From NCBI RefSeq assembly GCF_006539505.1, contig NZ_BJND01000058.1, positions 1 to 58,017 on the forward strand: a stretch of DNA of 58,017 bases. Reading direction: 5' to 3'. The notes beneath the pieces are model-generated. The model did no database searches. It saw only the letters and a program-made list of their open reading frames with translations, and was not told the origin of the DNA. Within the stretch, counting starts at the first letter, position 1. Each line of letters begins with the position of its first letter. The position numbers and the translations under genes are program-made. This DNA comes from Streptomyces spinoverrucosus. GTDB lineage: Bacteria; Actinomycetota; Actinomycetes; Streptomycetales; Streptomycetaceae. Below, one piece after another: positions 16,472-25,109 of this stretch.

Positions 16472-17968
16472 TCAGGCGATCGGGAGGGCCAGGCGCTCGT
16501 TGACGGGTTCGACGATGACCGTTCGGTTGGTGAGGACGACCCAGGGCCGGCCGCTGCTCGGCCTGACGATCAGGGACGCGCTGAAGCCGGCGCCCGCGCC
16601 CGGGTGTCCGGCAACATCCTTGGCCGACACGAGCATCCAGCCGAGGCCTGCCTGTCCACCCAAGTCGTCCCGCTCGGCCTGCGGCGACAACGCCTCGCGG
16701 GCGAGCGTGTCGGGCAGCAGCGAGGACCACCCGAGACCGAAGCGGACGAGGTCGAGCGCGGTGGTCCACAGGCCACCAGCCGCGGGCAGCGTGAAGACCT
16801 GGGCCGGCACGGGCTCGAAGGAGCCCTCGTCGGACAGGCGGTAGCCGGTCGCCGCCCCGGTTGCGGGCGGGGTGGTGGGGAACGAGGATCCGGTCATGCC
16901 GAGCGGGTCGAGGACCATGCGCGCCACGGCCTGCGGGTAGGGCAACGCGGTGACGTCGGCGATGAGTTGGCCGAGCATCCCGTACCCGCCGTGGCCGTAG
17001 GCGAACGTGCCGCGCTGCCCGCCGCACGCCGCGACCGGCCCGGTGACCGAGGCCAGGTCGGGGACTCGGTCGGCGAACATCGACGCGGGGGTCTCGACGC
17101 CGCCGGTATGGGTCAGCAGTTCCCGTACGGTGACGGTGTCGTCGGCGAGCCGGATGGTGCGCAGGTAGGCGTTCGCGGGCTCGTCGAGCCGTACGCGCCC
17201 GTCCGCGACGAGCCGCAGGACGGCGGTCGCGGTGATCGGCTTGGTGACCGCGTACGCGGGAAACCGGTGTTCGGGCAGCAGTACGTCGTCCTGGTCGAGA
17301 CCGGCCCAGCCCCGTGCGGTCGCCCACACCGAGCCGTCGTCGGACGCGCCGGCCACAGTGAGGCCGACCAGGCCCAGCTCGGCGTAAGCGTCCGCGGCCA
17401 CCGCGGCTGCCTCCTGCGGCACCGGCCCGAAGGTGTTCGTCGCCGGTGCCGCCACGCGCGGGTCTGTGGCCTTCGTCTCCAGCGGATACATCCGCAGCAT
17501 GTGCAGCCGGTACGGCGGCTGGGTCTCCGTTGCCGCTTCGACGCGCAGGTCGGCGAGGCGGGCGTGAAGGCGCTGCGGCTCGGCCCGCACCTCGGTGAGG
17601 CCCTCGCGCAGTTGCGGGGCCACCGTGCTGAACAGGCGGGTCAGCCAGTCCGGCGGCACGAGGGTGAGGTAGCGGTCATCGAAGTGCCGGCGCAGTTCCT
17701 CCTCGTTGGGGGGTGTCCATCCCGGGGTGTCGGCCGCCGCGAAGCGGGACACCACCCACAACAGCTGCGTCAGCGCGTGGCTCGTCGGACCCGAGGCCTC
17801 GATGAGTTCCTTGAGCGCGGTCCAGCTCGACAGCCCGTGCTCGCGGGCGATGGCCAGCTGGGCTTCGTGGAGGGTGGTGAACTCCCCTGCGGCGAGGCGG
17901 CGCTTGGCCTCGATCTTGAGGTACCGGAGGTTGGGCCGGTCGGGGAGACGGCGTGACTGAGCGGACAA
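16472..17968 (-). CDS. Beta-lactamase-fold serine hydrolase homologue, apparent loss of catalytic Ser
   Basis: About 498 residues from a TTG preceded by GAGGAAGGA; an ATG start at 18004 is also in frame. The N-terminus (RPNLRYLKIEAKRRLAAGEF, HEAQLAIAREHGLSSW) is a small helical domain found fused to several actinobacterial proteins. The C-terminal 300 residues are COG1680-like: VRELLTHTGGVETP, YGMLGQLIADVT, LDPLGMTGSSFP, GLGWMLVSAKD. The SxxK box reads AVTK and the YxN motif reads YGH, so nucleophile and second motif are both altered; a hydrolase role is doubtful. There is no signal peptide. It is divergent from the small secreted protein gene at 18263. Confidence 0.8.
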   Translation of the reverse strand: MSAQSRRLPDRPNLRYLKIEAKRRLAAGEFTTLHEAQLAIAREHGLSSWTALKELIEASGPTSHALTQLLWVVSRFAAADTPGWTPPNEEELRRHFDDRYLTLVPPDWLTRLFSTVAPQLREGLTEVRAEPQRLHARLADLRVEAATETQPPYRLHMLRMYPLETKATDPRVAAPATNTFGPVPQEAAAVAADAYAELGLVGLTVAGASDDGSVWATARGWAGLDQDDVLLPEHRFPAYAVTKPITATAVLRLVADGRVRLDEPANAYLRTIRLADDTVTVRELLTHTGGVETPASMFADRVPDLASVTGPVAACGGQRGTFAYGHGGYGMLGQLIADVTALPYPQAVARMVLDPLGMTGSSFPTTPPATGAATGYRLSDEGSFEPVPAQVFTLPAAGGLWTTALDLVRFGLGWSSLLPDTLAREALSPQAERDDLGGQAGLGWMLVSAKDVAGHPGAGAGFSASLIVRPSSGRPWVVLTNRTVIVEPVNERLALPIA

Positions 17969-18262
17969 GGCAGTCCTTCCTCGGCGCCCGCGGGTCCGCG
18001 ACATCGGGCTGGAAAGATCTGCCGTCGATCTCTCATGCACAACCGGTGAGCTTGCAGCTCTGCCCGCGGACCCAGAGGCGGCCGGAAACCGCCGGGCACG
18101 ACTATAACCGCAGGCGCTGTCCGAGTGGCAGGGCTGGTCCGAGTGGGTGATGGTGGTGGGAGTGTACGGTCGTGCCGGCGGCACGGCTGACCTGCCTCGA
18201 TCGCGGCGCGGACGTCCAGTTGGTACTTCGCTCGGCCCGGCACGAGGAAGGACGGCTTCAGG

Positions 18263-18613
18263 ATGCAATCGTTCAAAGGGGCCCTAAGGGCCGGTCTGGC
18301 GGTCGTCGCAGTACTGGGAGTCTCGGCCCTGACTGCGCTGTCCGCCTCCGGGAGCGCAGACGCGGCGCCCCGCGGGTACTGCGGATCGGACAGTGTCTAC
18401 GGACTCGCCGTCTTCGGCAGCGCCGGCACGTCGTGTTCCACCGCTCTTGAGGTCGCCAATGCCTACCGGGCACACGGCTCAAGTGGCTCTCCCGCGACCG
18501 TCCGCGTCGGTGGGATCGTTTGGCGCTGCCAGGAGTACCAGGGCGACCCCAATCCCTTCGACAGGTGCGTTGCCACCGCCGGCCCGAGCCGGTGGGTTGA
18601 GCTTACGTCGTAG
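18263..18613 (+). CDS. Small secreted protein, unknown function
   Basis: 116 residues with a Sec signal peptide (hydrophobic core AGLAVVAVLGVSALTAL, likely cleavage after SADA). The mature part is about 80 residues with four Cys (GYCGS, TSCST, WRCQE, DRCVA), suggesting two disulfides. A repeated V-x-N-A-Y-R style segment recalls small actinobacterial secreted proteins, but I do not recognise the family. GGAAGGA lies upstream. It is followed 30 bases later by another secreted protein gene, likely in the same transcript. Confidence 0.72.
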   Translation: MQSFKGALRAGLAVVAVLGVSALTALSASGSADAAPRGYCGSDSVYGLAVFGSAGTSCSTALEVANAYRAHGSSGSPATVRVGGIVWRCQEYQGDPNPFDRCVATAGPSRWVELTS

Positions 18614-18643
18614 TCTCAGCGCCCTTCCTTTCGGAGGCTTCCC

Positions 18644-18928
18644 ATGATGTCTCTACGCCTGTTCACCGGCGCGGCCGCGGCCGCCGCCTTGACCTTCGCT
18701 CTTCCCGCTGCAGCTCACGCGGCGCCGGTCGTCGTGCCGGACGACTGCGCCAAGGCACAAGCGATCGCCGAGATGGCGGAGAGGGACTACGAAGACATGG
18801 TGAAGTGGTACCAGGACCTCATCACTCAAGGCGGGCACCCGGGCGTCGTCGGGGAGCAAGCAGTGGCCGACGCCAAGGCCGATCTCGACAGGGCGGCAGC
18901 AGAAGCACAGCGCATCTGCGGTCCCTAG
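18644..18928 (+). CDS. Small secreted helical protein, unknown function
   Basis: 94 residues with a Sec signal peptide (AAAAAALTFALPAAAHA, cleavage before APVV). The mature part is about 65 residues with two Cys (DDCAK and RICGP) that may bond the ends of a helical hairpin (AQAIAEMAERDYEDMVKWY, then ADAKADLDRAAAEAQ). GGAGG lies eight bases before the ATG. A stable hairpin terminator follows right after the stop. No family recognised. Confidence 0.72.
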   Translation: MMSLRLFTGAAAAAALTFALPAAAHAAPVVVPDDCAKAQAIAEMAERDYEDMVKWYQDLITQGGHPGVVGEQAVADAKADLDRAAAEAQRICGP

Positions 18929-18934
18929 CAGGAA

Positions 18935-18953
18935 GGCCCGGCGTTGCCGGGCC
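18935..18953. terminator. Bidirectional hairpin between convergent genes
   Basis: GGCCCGGC at 18935-18942 pairs perfectly with GCCGGGCC at 18946-18953 around a GTT loop; outer bases AGGAAG/CTTCCT can extend it. It lies between the secreted protein gene and the convergent P450 gene. Confidence 0.75.
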
Positions 18954-18964
18954 GGGCAGGCTTC

Positions 18965-20170
18965 CTACCAAGCCACTGGTAGCTCCAGCGGGAACCGTCT
19001 GATCGTCTCGGTGTCCCACCGCACCTCCTCCGGCGGCACCGCGAGCCGCAGCCCGGGGAAGCGCTCGACGAGCCGCCCGATGGCGACTTCGAGCTCTGCC
19101 ATGGCCAAAGGCATGGCGATGCATCGGTGCCCGCCCCAGCCGAAGGTCATGTGCGGACTGTTCGGCCGGTCGACGTCGATGACGTGCGGGTCCGGGAAGC
19201 GTTCCGGGTCACGGTTGGCCGTCAGGTACGACACGTGGACGAAGTCGCCCGCCCGGATCCGCGCTCCGTCCAGTTCCACGTCTTCAAGGGCCACCCGGGG
19301 GATTCCGACCCCTTTTCGGAACGGGATGTAGCGAAGCATCTCGTGCAGGACGTCGGTCAGGGTCTCGGGCCGGCGTTTGAGGTGCTCCATGAGCGCGGGA
19401 CGTGTCAGGAGCAGGTAGGCGATGTCGCTGATCTGGCAGGTCGCCGTGTCCTGGCCGCTGAGCGCCAGCGTCAGTGCCATGACGGCCAGTTCCTTGTCGT
19501 CCAGCTGTTCCTCACCGTCCCGTGCTGCGGCCATCGCGCTGATGAGGTCCGTGCCGGGTGAGTGCCGTCGCTGTTCGACAAGTTTGGCGAAGTAAGCCGT
19601 CAGGTCGGCTTTGGCGGTGGCGGCGGACTGCTTGCTGTCCGCACCGACGACGAGCAACTGGTGCACGGACTCCTCGATCCGGGGCCATTCCTGCCGTTCG
19701 ATGCCGAGGAGGTCGAGGATGGTGTGCTGGGGCAGCGTGTTGGACAGGTGCCGGACCAGATCCGCCGGCGGGCCCTCTTGCTCCATCTCGTCCAGCAGGA
19801 GGTCCGCGAGGTGGATGATCCGCTGCCGCATGCCTTCGACGTGCTGCTGGGTGAATGCCTGGGAGGCCAGGCGGCGGACGCGGGTGCTGTGCGGCGGGTC
19901 CATGACATTGATCGACTCGGGGGAAACGATGGGCTCGGGAGTCATCCGTGGGTAGTCGTGGCCGATGATGCCCGCCCGGCTGAGCCGGTGGTCGGTGGTC
20001 ACCTGCTTGACGGCCTCGAAGCCGGTGACCAACCAGGCGTCGGCGTCGCCGTAGCTGAGCCGGATCCGTGTGGGGGAACCCCGATGCATCAGGTCGGCGA
20101 GCGCGGGGTCGAAGTCCAGGGCTTCGCTGAAATCGAAGGTGCAGGTGGTCGGTTCGTTGTCCTCGGTCAT
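18965..20170 (-). CDS. Cytochrome P450
   Basis: 401 residues from the ATG of MTEDNEPTTC, chosen because TAGGAGA sits six bases upstream. The heme-binding loop is FGWGGHRCIA with Cys ligand; the usual Gly after the Cys pair is Ala. The I-helix reads LSGQDTAT, with the acid/Thr pair kept. The ExxR motif is EMLR. This is the soluble bacterial class I type, which needs ferredoxin and reductase from elsewhere since none is adjacent. The substrate is unknown. It is not obviously part of the Dap operon, from which it is separated by unrelated genes. Confidence 0.93.
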   Translation of the reverse strand: MTEDNEPTTCTFDFSEALDFDPALADLMHRGSPTRIRLSYGDADAWLVTGFEAVKQVTTDHRLSRAGIIGHDYPRMTPEPIVSPESINVMDPPHSTRVRRLASQAFTQQHVEGMRQRIIHLADLLLDEMEQEGPPADLVRHLSNTLPQHTILDLLGIERQEWPRIEESVHQLLVVGADSKQSAATAKADLTAYFAKLVEQRRHSPGTDLISAMAAARDGEEQLDDKELAVMALTLALSGQDTATCQISDIAYLLLTRPALMEHLKRRPETLTDVLHEMLRYIPFRKGVGIPRVALEDVELDGARIRAGDFVHVSYLTANRDPERFPDPHVIDVDRPNSPHMTFGWGGHRCIAMPLAMAELEVAIGRLVERFPGLRLAVPPEEVRWDTETIRRFPLELPVAW

Positions 20171-20306
20171 CGGTTGTCTCCTAGTGGTGGCCATGTCATA
20201 TGCCTCTTGACTGCCTTTTGACGCGATGGAAGCACGAGAGCGAGCGCGGACAGGTAACCCCACTGCGACGTCCAGCCAGGTGGGCTAAGGAACGCTGAGA
20301 AAGGCA

Positions 20307-20975
20307 TCACAGGAGGTGGGCGAAGACCACCAGGTTCTCGGTGTAGTCCTTCACCGAGTGGTCGTACTCCCCCGCGCAGGTGATGAGCCGGACCTCGGGG
20401 CGCTCCGCGTCGGCGTACACCCGCTTGCTGGGGAAGTCGTCCTTCGCGAAGGTCTCCGCGTCGTCCACGACAAAGTCCGCCCTGCGCCCGTCGGCCCGGG
20501 CGACGGAGAACCGGTCGCCGCGCCGGAGTTCGTAGAGGTTGGCGAAGACGGCCGCCGAGGTGGCCGTGTCGATGTGCCCGGCGATGATCGAGGTGCCCTG
20601 CTCGCCGGGCGAGACGCCCTCGGCGTACCAGCCGACGAGATTGGTGTCGGCCGCCGGCGGAGGCTCGAGCTGGCCCGAGGCGCCGATGGAGAGGGGGGTG
20701 AAGGGGGCGTCCACGGAGATCTTCGGGATGAGCAGCCGGATGGGTGTGGAGCGAGGCAGCGGCCGCGTGGACTGGTGCGTGTCCGTGGGAGCGGCGGTCG
20801 AGACCGGGGAACGGGAGGTTTGCGGAGTGCTGTCCGCCCCTTCGTGGTCGCCGAACACACTGACGGCGAGGATGACGATCGCCACGCCCCACAGGGTCAG
20901 TCGCCCGCTGCGGCCGGCGTACTGCCCGTCCGTCGCCTCCTCGGCGGGAGGCGTGGAGGAGGGTTCAGCTGCCAT
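20307..20975 (-). CDS. Class F sortase
   Basis: 222 residues with one N-terminal membrane anchor (LTLWGVAIVILAVSVFG) and a Pro/Ser/Thr-rich linker. The sortase core has IPKISVDAPF, AGHIDTATSAAVF (catalytic His) and RLITCAGEYDHSV (catalytic Cys in the TLxTC-type motif), then YTENLVVFAHL. Class F sortases are actinobacterial transpeptidases that attach proteins to peptidoglycan. GAGGTGATG precedes the ATG. It follows the small Gly/Asp-rich surface protein gene on the same strand, a likely substrate. Confidence 0.92.
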   Translation of the reverse strand: MAAEPSSTPPAEEATDGQYAGRSGRLTLWGVAIVILAVSVFGDHEGADSTPQTSRSPVSTAAPTDTHQSTRPLPRSTPIRLLIPKISVDAPFTPLSIGASGQLEPPPAADTNLVGWYAEGVSPGEQGTSIIAGHIDTATSAAVFANLYELRRGDRFSVARADGRRADFVVDDAETFAKDDFPSKRVYADAERPEVRLITCAGEYDHSVKDYTENLVVFAHLL

Positions 20976-21086
20976 GGGACATCACCTCACTCGGGCACGG
21001 CAGCACAGACTTCGGGCCTCGGGAGCGCGGGCCGCCAGCACGGTGTGCGCCGGCGGCGGCCGCATTCCCGGAGTGCGCAGGACCGG

Positions 21087-21581
21087 TCAGGACGTCGGCT
21101 CGGCGGCCTTCTTGCGGCGCAGTGCGTACATGCCGGTGGCGCCTACGGCGAGCACGGCCAGTCCGCCCGCGGTGACCCCGGGCGAGGCGAGGGCTCCGCC
21201 GCCGGTGTGCATACCGCCGCGCGGCTTGTCGTGGTCGTCACCGCCCCACTCGCCCTTATCGCCCTTGTCCTTGTAGGAATCGGAGTCGTACTTCTTGTCC
21301 TCGTGGTCCGAGCTCCAGTCGTCCCCCTGCACGGCGGCGAGTGCACCGCCACCCGTGTGCATTCCGCCGCGCGGCCCGTCGTGGTTGCTCTCCTTGTCGT
21401 AGCCCTTGCTGTAGTCCTTGTCGTGGTCGCGGCCGGAATCGCTGTCGTGCTCCTTGCTGTACGAGGAGTCGTCGCCGCCTTCGTAGTACGCGGCCGGTAC
21501 GGCGAACGCGGCGCCGGGCGTGGCGAAGGCGAGCGTGGCGGAGGCGGCCGCCGTGGCGAGAAGAATGCGGGCAGATCGCAT
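21087..21581 (-). CDS. Small cell-surface protein with duplicated HTGGGALA motif, probable class F sortase substrate
   Basis: 164 residues from the ATG preceded by GGAAGGA. It has a signal peptide (ATAAASATLAFATPGAAFA) and a very hydrophilic Asp/Lys/Ser/Tyr-rich middle. It ends in a sorting-signal layout: HTGGGALASPG, a hydrophobic stretch (AGGLAVLAVGATGMYAL) and a basic tail RRKK. No LPxTG is present. The PRGGMHTGGGALA segment occurs twice, once mid-protein and once just before the hydrophobic helix. The adjacent class F sortase makes this a likely wall-anchored protein with a TGGG-type sorting motif. The function is unknown. Confidence 0.8.
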   Translation of the reverse strand: MRSARILLATAAASATLAFATPGAAFAVPAAYYEGGDDSSYSKEHDSDSGRDHDKDYSKGYDKESNHDGPRGGMHTGGGALAAVQGDDWSSDHEDKKYDSDSYKDKGDKGEWGGDDHDKPRGGMHTGGGALASPGVTAGGLAVLAVGATGMYALRRKKAAEPTS

Positions 21582-22283
21582 ATCGGTGTCCTTCCGCCGT
21601 GGCCGGGCAGCGGACAGGGCATCAGCTGGAATGAACCCGGCCTCGACATGAACCACCGTCAGTCAGGCTCCTGGCACGCACCATCCGGGCCGCCCAGCCG
21701 TGTCATCGCTCCACCCGTCTGTCCCAGCAATACATCGCTGCGTCCCCCGTCGGGGTGAGTTCCGCGCTGCTCGTCGCCGCTGTCGAGCGGGGCGCCGAAG
21801 TCGGCCAGCAGCATCGTCCGAGGGACCGTACGAGCGACCGGTCGGTGTCCACGGGTGAAGCGCGGGGCGCCGGGTGTCTTCGCTGATACGCCGCGGTGCT
21901 CTCAAGACCGCCCCAGCCGGCGCTGGCCCAGCCCTGCGAACTTCGCCGGAATTGGGCGCGGCTAGGGCTGTGATCTGAAGCGCGCCCCCGTTGCCGACGC
22001 TTCGGCCCCGAGGAGCTGCATCCGCGGACGCGGGGTGTCCCGAAGCTCGCCGAGGACGGATGCCTCGGTCCGACGTCTTCCCCGCCGACGCTTCCGTCCA
22101 GCGAGGAGGCCCGCCGCTGCACCTGCTGCGCCGCCGAAAGGGCGCTGTGCGCGGACGCGGGGGGCCGCCGCGGCCGAGGTGTCCTTTCCGGGCCCGATCC
22201 TCTGCATATAGGACAGGATCCGGCCTATATCGCTCCTAGCGTGGAGCTCGTCCACGGAAGACCACTGACGGAAGCCGGAGACG
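21582..22283. other. Intergenic stretch without a supported gene
   Basis: About 700 bases between the surface protein gene and the DinB gene. Open frames here have no recognisable protein sequence, no good ribosome binding site and atypical composition. It should hold divergent promoters. The only distinct element seen is the ATATAGG/CCTATAT dyad at 22206-22230. Confidence 0.5.
22206..22230. promoter_or_regulatory. Inverted repeat, candidate operator upstream of DinB gene
   Basis: ATATAGG at 22206-22212 and CCTATAT at 22224-22230 form a perfect 7-base dyad with an 11-base spacer, about 54 bases before the DinB start. It is AT-rich against a GC-rich background. No regulator gene is adjacent. 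Confidence 0.4.
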
Positions 22284-22841
22284 ATGACCGCGACGCAGCA
22301 CGCCACCACCCAGACCACGCCCTCTCCCGACGTCACCGGCGAGTACGCCGACCTGCTGGAGGCCCTGGCTCACCATCGCCGGTTCCTGCGCCTGACCACC
22401 CGTGACCTGACCGACGAGCAGGCCGGGCAGCGGACCACCGTCAGCGAACTGTGCCTGGGCGGCCTCATCAAGCACGTCACCTCGGTCGAGCGATCCTGGG
22501 TCGACTTCATCCAGCACGGCCCGCAGGTGCTGGGCAACTGGAGCGACATGACCGAGGCCGACTGGGCGCAGCGGGCCGACGAGTTCCGGATGCTGCCCGG
22601 CGAGACGCTGGCCGGGGTGCTGGAGGAGTACGCCGAGGTGGCCCGCCGGACGGACGAACTGGTCGGCACGCTGCCCGACCTGGACCGGTCCCAGCCGCTG
22701 CCGTCGGCCCCCTGGCACGAGCCGGGCACGCGCTGGTCCGTGCGCCGGGTTCTGCTGCACATCATCGGCGAGACGGCCCAGCACGCCGGTCACGCCGACA
22801 TCATCCGCGAGTCCCTGGACGGCGCGAAGAGCATGGGCTGA
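22284..22841 (+). CDS. DinB family protein (mycothiol-dependent enzyme-like fold)
   Basis: 185 residues of the DinB/DUF664 four-helix fold. Three His ligand regions are visible: GLIKHVTSVE, HIIGETAQHAG and HADIIRE. Members bind a divalent metal; related actinobacterial proteins are mycothiol- or bacillithiol-dependent transferases or have unknown roles. It is intact and cytosolic. An AT-rich inverted repeat lies upstream and a strong hairpin follows. It appears to be a single-gene unit. Confidence 0.88.
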   Translation: MTATQHATTQTTPSPDVTGEYADLLEALAHHRRFLRLTTRDLTDEQAGQRTTVSELCLGGLIKHVTSVERSWVDFIQHGPQVLGNWSDMTEADWAQRADEFRMLPGETLAGVLEEYAEVARRTDELVGTLPDLDRSQPLPSAPWHEPGTRWSVRRVLLHIIGETAQHAGHADIIRESLDGAKSMG

Positions 22842-22861
22842 TCCGTCGGTCGCCGGTCGAC

Positions 22862-22911
22862 GCGCCCCGGCACCGCCGCCCGCGGAGGGGGTGGTGACGG
22901 TGCCTGGGCGC
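22862..22911. terminator. Hairpin between convergent DinB and TOPRIM genes
   Basis: GCGCCCCGGCACCG at 22862-22875 pairs with CGGTGCCTGGGCGC at 22898-22911 with a single mismatch and a 22-base loop. It is placed between two convergent stops. Confidence 0.6.
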
Positions 22912-22954
22912 ACGCCGGTGGATGGCGAGCCCCGGGAGCCGCACGGCGGCCGTG

Positions 22955-23611
22955 TCAAACGTGGGTGAGGAGGCGCTCCAGCGGCTGGGGGACGCGCTCC
23001 AGGTCCAGGTGCGCGACCAGCGCTTGCGCGTAGAGCGCTTTGCGGCCGCTGTGCGTGCCCATGAAGCGTCGCAGCTGGTGTTCCACGGGCCGTTCCCGCT
23101 GTGCCGGCTGGCCCTGGAAGGTGCGGAAGGGGCGCATCTCGCCCTGGGCGTCTATCACCTGCTGCACGCCCTCGGCCCCGAGTGCGCGGATCAGCTCGTC
23201 CTCCAGGTCGGCGACGCACACCTGGAACCCGAGTGTTTCCAGACCGGCGTGCGTGAGACCGGACCCGAGCCCGACCCGCTCCAGATGACGCCGGAAATGC
23301 CGCTCCTCGCCGATGTCGCAGAGACCGGCCAGCGGGAGGCCGAGCCCCGGAGGACCGCACACGTCCAGGAAACGCCCGATGTTCGTCGCACCTCCGAGCG
23401 GTACTACCGCGACGCCCTCCGCACCGAGGTCGCGGCCGTGGCGCGTGGCCAGCGCTTCGAGCGCGACCTGATCACTGCTCCCCTCGACGAGCACGATCGT
23501 CCGCACGCCGCCGCCGGCCAGCTCCCGCGCCACCGCGGCGGCCGCATCCGCCCTTGCTCCGCCGGCCGCCCACGCGACCAGCGCCAGGCGGAATCGCTTC
23601 AACTCGTCCAC
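22955..23611 (-). CDS. TOPRIM-domain protein (OLD-nuclease C-terminal-like)
   Basis: 218 residues from the GTG of VDELKRFRLALV; an in-frame ATG lies 17 codons upstream. TOPRIM signatures are IVLVEGSSDQVALEAL (catalytic Glu) and AGLCDIGEE (DxD-like acid). The C-terminal half is typical of actinobacterial proteins annotated as ATP-dependent endonuclease/OLD-like, but no ABC-type ATPase domain is present in the gene or next to it. It is possibly a nuclease or nucleotidyl-transfer module; function unknown. It is likely monocistronic, ending against the DinB terminator. Confidence 0.78.
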   Translation of the reverse strand: MDELKRFRLALVAWAAGGARADAAAAVARELAGGGVRTIVLVEGSSDQVALEALATRHGRDLGAEGVAVVPLGGATNIGRFLDVCGPPGLGLPLAGLCDIGEERHFRRHLERVGLGSGLTHAGLETLGFQVCVADLEDELIRALGAEGVQQVIDAQGEMRPFRTFQGQPAQRERPVEHQLRRFMGTHSGRKALYAQALVAHLDLERVPQPLERLLTHV

Positions 23612-23716
23612 GAGACCTCGCTTCCCGACGCCATCCTGGCACGGCGGAAATCCCGTACGCACGCACGTTTTCCGGGGGGGCGATGACTCAGGAGCTGAAG
23701 GTGGGGTGCGCCTCGG

Positions 23717-23748
23717 CTGCGTGTGCCGGCGCTACCCGGCACACGCAG
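23717..23748. terminator. Strong hairpin terminator after the M28 aminopeptidase gene
   Basis: CTGCGTGTGCCGG at 23717-23729 pairs perfectly with CCGGCACACGCAG at 23736-23748, with a six-base loop. It lies just beyond the stop of the minus-strand peptidase gene. Confidence 0.8.
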
Positions 23749-23756
23749 GTCATCGG

Positions 23757-25109
23757 TCAGAAGGTCAGCTTCCAACTGTCGATGTAGCCCGTGTCCTGCG
23801 CGGCGACGTCCTGCACCCGCAGCCGCCAGGTTCCGTTCGCCGTCTCGCTGGAGGCGTCGACGGTGTACGTGGTGATGACGTTGTCCGCGGAGTCCGAGCT
23901 GCTTGAGTTCTTCAGCCGGTATGCCGTGCCGTCCGGCGCCAGCAGGTCGACGACGAGGTCACCGCGCCAGGTGTGCTTGATGTCCACTCCGACCCGGAGC
24001 GCCGCCGGCGCGTTTCCGGTGCGGCCGGAGACGGTGAGGGCCGAGGTCACCGCGGCCGCGTTGTCCGGGATGGCGACGTCGGTGGTGTTCTCGTACGACT
24101 CGCCGGGCGGCAGCGGTTCCGCCGTCCCCAGCGTCCAGATCGCGTGCGCGAGAGCGTCGCTGTTGCGGTCCAGCGCGGTGTCGTTGATGTTGGTGGTCGT
24201 GTCGCAGGAGGAGTGGTAGCACCGGTCGAACGCATGGCCGGAGGTGCCGCCCCATTTGGCGGCCTGCGCCGACGTCTTCGTACGGCTGGCGCCGGTGAAC
24301 AGGCCGCCGACGGGTATGCCGACGTTCTTGAAGGACGCGTGGTCGGAGCGGCCGTCGCCTTCCGTCTCTATCTCGGTCGGTACGCCGATGCCCGCGTACC
24401 AGTCCTTGAAGACCTTCTCGATCGCCGGATCGTCGTCGTAGACGAAGTAGCCCGGGTTCGGGGAGCCGACCATGTCGAGGTTGATGTACCCCGAGACCCG
24501 GGCGCGGTCAGTGGATGGCAGGTTGTTCACGTAGTACCTGCTGCCGACCAGTCCCAGCTCCTCGGCGCCCCACCAGGCGAACCGCAGGTGCTTCGTGGGC
24601 TGGAGCTGGGCGCGGGAGACGGCGAGGGCGGTCTCGAGTACGGCCGCGGAGCCGGAGCCGTTGTCGTTGATCCCTGCGCCGGAGGAGACCGAGTCGAGGT
24701 GCGCGCCGGCCATGAGGACCTGGTTCGGGTCCCCGCCGGGCCAGTCCGCGATCAGGTTGTACCCGGTGCTGCCGGAGTAGGTGAACTGCTGGACGGTGGT
24801 GGTGAATCCGGCCGCGTCGAGTTTGGCCTTCACGTAGTCGAGCGAGGCCTTGTAGCCGGTGCGGCCGTGAGCCCGGTTGCCGCCGTTGGCGGTGGCGATC
24901 GACTGGAACTGTGTGAGGTGGGCCTTGACGTTGCTGAGCGGGATGTCGGGTGCCGCCAGGGTCCCGTCGCTGACGTCGGCCGCCGCGGGCCGGTCGGGCA
25001 TCGCCGAGGACGTGGGCGAGGCGGCGAGCAGGCCCGCCACGGCCACGAGGGCAACGGCGGCCGTACGTCTGGCAATGCTCCTGGGCAGGCTGGATCTCGA
25101 AGGTGTCAT
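23757..25109 (-). CDS. Secreted M28 family zinc aminopeptidase with C-terminal P-domain
   Basis: 450 residues with a Sec signal peptide (twin Arg RR before AAVALVAVAGLLAA). The M28 core resembles Streptomyces griseus aminopeptidase. Zinc ligands and catalytic residues appear in AGAHLDSV, GINDNGSGSA, GAEELGLVGS, NLDMVGSP and the Cys-flanked RCYHSSCDT His. The C-terminal 120 residues are a proprotein-convertase P-domain (IPDNAAAVTSALTV, VDIKHTWRGDLVVDLLAPDG, GTWRLRVQDVAAQD, DSWKLTF). It probably trims N-terminal residues from extracellular peptides for nutrition. It is single-gene, with its own terminator. Confidence 0.95.
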   Translation of the reverse strand: MTPSRSSLPRSIARRTAAVALVAVAGLLAASPTSSAMPDRPAAADVSDGTLAAPDIPLSNVKAHLTQFQSIATANGGNRAHGRTGYKASLDYVKAKLDAAGFTTTVQQFTYSGSTGYNLIADWPGGDPNQVLMAGAHLDSVSSGAGINDNGSGSAAVLETALAVSRAQLQPTKHLRFAWWGAEELGLVGSRYYVNNLPSTDRARVSGYINLDMVGSPNPGYFVYDDDPAIEKVFKDWYAGIGVPTEIETEGDGRSDHASFKNVGIPVGGLFTGASRTKTSAQAAKWGGTSGHAFDRCYHSSCDTTTNINDTALDRNSDALAHAIWTLGTAEPLPPGESYENTTDVAIPDNAAAVTSALTVSGRTGNAPAALRVGVDIKHTWRGDLVVDLLAPDGTAYRLKNSSSSDSADNVITTYTVDASSETANGTWRLRVQDVAAQDTGYIDSWKLTF

